This document shows, piece after piece, positions 5,846-7,239 of a DNA stretch of 7,239 nt. Where the stretch lies: NCBI GenBank assembly GCA_013314865.1, contig JABUEV010000119.1:1-7239 (forward strand). Reading direction: 5' to 3'. Made by a program: the position numbers and the translations under genes. This DNA comes from Bacteroidales bacterium. GTDB lineage: Bacteria > Bacteroidota > Bacteroidia > Bacteroidales > VadinHA17. Every line of letters begins with the position of its first letter. Positions within the stretch are counted from its first letter, which is position 1. Below the pieces are notes generated by a model. The model had not been told where the DNA came from. It did no database searches and saw only the letters and a program-made list of their open reading frames with translations.

Positions 5846-7239
5846 TTACTTCACTTCTTCGAAGTCAACATCTGTTACCTCGTCATTACCTGATTGTGTT
5901 TTGCCGCTACCAGGTTGACCCGGCCCGGATTGCGAAGTTGTTTGGCCAGAAGCCTGTGCATTCTTATACATATCTTCTGAAGCTGACTGCCACACTGAGT
6001 TAAGTTCAGCCAGAGCTTTGTCGATAGCTGTTACATCCTGAGATTTATGGGCGTCTTTCAGTTTTGACAAAGCTTTCTCAATGGCAGATTTTTTATCTGA
6101 AGGGAGTTTATCACCGAACTCTTTCAGCTGTTTCTCAGTAGTGAATATCATACTGTCGGCGGCATTTATCTTTTCAGCTCTCTCCCTTGCTTTTCTGTCG
6201 GCTTCCTCATTGGCTTTTGCCTCATCCTTCATCCTTCTTATTTCATCCTCACTCAGGCCTGATGAGGCTTCGATTCTGATTCTCTGCTCCTTGCCGGTCC
6301 CCTTGTCCTTTGCAGTCACATGAAGAATGCCGTTGGCATCGATATCAAATGTTACTTCTATCTGAGGGATGCCCCTTGGAGCAGGCGGAATTCCGTCGAG
6401 ATGGAAGCGTCCGATAGTTTTGTTTCCGGCAGCCATCGGCCTTTCGCCCTGCAGTACATGTATCTCAACCGAGGGCTGGTTGTCGGCTGCTGTAGTAAAG
6501 ACCTCAGTTTTCTTGGTAGGAATTGTAGTATTGGCCTCGATAAGTTTTGTCATCACTCCGCCAAGTGTTTCTATACCAAGTGAAAGAGGAGTAACGTCAA
6601 GAAGAAGAACATCCTTTACTTCGCCGGTCAGCACACCTCCCTGAATTGCAGCACCTACGGCTACAACCTCATCAGGATTCACTCCTTTTGACGGCACTTT
6701 GCCGAATATCTTTTCAACAAGCTGTTGTACTGCCGGAATCCTTGTGGATCCGCCCACAAGTATTACCTCGTCAATATCTGATGCTGAATAGCCTGAATCA
6801 CTCAATGCTTTCCGGCACGGTTCCACGCACATCTGGAACAGCGGATCACAGAGCTTTTCAAACTGTGCCCTGGTAAGTGTTTTAACCAGGTGTTTTGGAA
6901 TTCCGTCAACCGGCATTATATATGGCAGGTTAATTTCAGTTGAGGTAGAACTTGAGAGCTCAATTTTTGCCTTTTCAGCAGCTTCCTTAAGACGCTGTAA
7001 TGCCATAGGATCTTTCCTCAGATCCACACCTTCCTCCCTTAAAAACTCTTCAGCAAGCCAGTCTATAATTTTCTGGTCAAAATCATCACCGCCAAGGTGT
7101 GTATCGCCGTTAGTGGATTTGACTTCAAAAACACCGTCGCCAAGCTCCAGTATTGAGATATCAAATGTGCCGCCTCCAAGGTCAAAGACTGCAATCTTGA
7201 GATCCTGGGCTTTTTTATCAAGTCCGTACGCAAGCGATG
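5846..7239 (-). CDS. dnaK: Chaperone DnaK (Hsp70), N-terminal part outside the window
   Basis: 463 complete C-terminal codons of the Hsp70 chaperone, open to the window edge. The frame starts inside the ATPase domain at [12 protein letters not shown], which aligns near E. coli residue 175, so about the first 175 residues lie beyond the edge. An apparent GTG start at 7027 is internal (EGVDLRKDP). The visible ATPase part includes the phosphate-2 loop [20 protein letters not shown] and the adenosine motif [10 protein letters not shown]. The interdomain linker VLLLD is next, then the peptide-binding beta domain ([43 protein letters not shown]). A helical lid follows, then a Gly/Ser/Gln-rich tail ending in DVDFEEVK, the conserved acidic C-terminus used for co-chaperone contacts. 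DnaK folds and refolds cytoplasmic proteins with DnaJ and GrpE. The gene is followed by its own terminator; no dnaJ or grpE is visible beside it downstream. Confidence 0.98.
   Translation of the reverse strand, partial: SLAYGLDKKAQDLKIAVFDLGGGTFDISILELGDGVFEVKSTNGDTHLGGDDFDQKIIDWLAEEFLREEGVDLRKDPMALQRLKEAAEKAKIELSSSTSTEINLPYIMPVDGIPKHLVKTLTRAQFEKLCDPLFQMCVEPCRKALSDSGYSASDIDEVILVGGSTRIPAVQQLVEKIFGKVPSKGVNPDEVVAVGAAIQGGVLTGEVKDVLLLDVTPLSLGIETLGGVMTKLIEANTTIPTKKTEVFTTAADNQPSVEIHVLQGERPMAAGNKTIGRFHLDGIPPAPRGIPQIEVTFDIDANGILHVTAKDKGTGKEQRIRIEASSGLSEDEIRRMKDEAKANEEADRKARERAEKINAADSMIFTTEKQLKEFGDKLPSDKKSAIEKALSKLKDAHKSQDVTAIDKALAELNSVWQSASEDMYKNAQASGQTTSQSGPGQPGSGKTQSGNDEVTDVDFEEVK

Noticed and set aside
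7025..7027. GTG as a possible start of a 393-residue DnaK-like protein
   Set aside because: The frame stays open to the window edge and upstream codons encode conserved ATPase-domain motifs ([18 protein letters not shown]), so this GTG is an internal valine.
1..7239. CRISPR array, insertion sequence, tRNA/rRNA gene, phage or defence genes
   Set aside because: No regularly spaced repeats, transposase motifs, terminal inverted repeats or tRNA-like cloverleaf were seen on either strand; almost all of the window is occupied by recognised housekeeping or secreted-protein genes.

Overview
The window is a chromosomal, housekeeping-type segment of a Bacteroidota genome, most likely order Bacteroidales. 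The supporting signs are a secreted subtilase with a C-terminal type IX secretion (T9SS) sorting domain, a DnaK ending in the acidic FEEVK tail, a thioredoxin of the Bacteroidales type (WCAPC motif), A-rich start regions without clear Shine-Dalgarno sequences, and two matches to the Bacteroidota -7 promoter element TAnnTTTG. The taxonomic call is an inference from these family features.

Layout: a 3'-truncated minus-strand gene for a CCA-adding tRNA nucleotidyltransferase (1-1004) diverges from a plus-strand thioredoxin gene (1153-1518) across a 148-bp intergenic region. Thioredoxin converges on a long minus-strand block. Between the two, at 1519-1701, lie three hairpins. Two of them look like intrinsic terminators, and the last is bidirectional and abuts the xseB stop codon. 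The minus-strand block, read 5' to 3' on its own strand, is: dnaK (5'-truncated at the window edge, stop at 5846); a strong terminator; then a four-gene run of a secreted MORN-repeat protein (5753-4962), a secreted S8 protease with a T9SS tail (4968-3307), xseA (3310-1943) and xseB (1899-1702).

The four-gene run looks like one operon. The first two genes overlap by 7 nt, the protease and xseA share an ATGA start/stop overlap, and xseA and xseB are 43 bp apart. XseA and XseB together form exonuclease VII, a single-strand-specific DNA nuclease. The two upstream genes encode exported proteins with no obvious link to DNA repair, so the operon probably reflects shared expression or conserved Bacteroidales gene order rather than one pathway. 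DnaK, thioredoxin and the CCA enzyme are independent housekeeping functions (protein folding, thiol redox, tRNA maturation).

No mobile element, CRISPR array, rRNA, tRNA, phage gene or defence system is visible, and no gene-free stretch exceeds 300 bp. The most unusual points are the coupling of a secreted T9SS protease to xseA, the cluster of 3'-end hairpins after thioredoxin, a chain of mini-ORFs in the thioredoxin leader, and a possible promoter element lying directly against the dnaK terminator. I do not see a convincing new biological system here.
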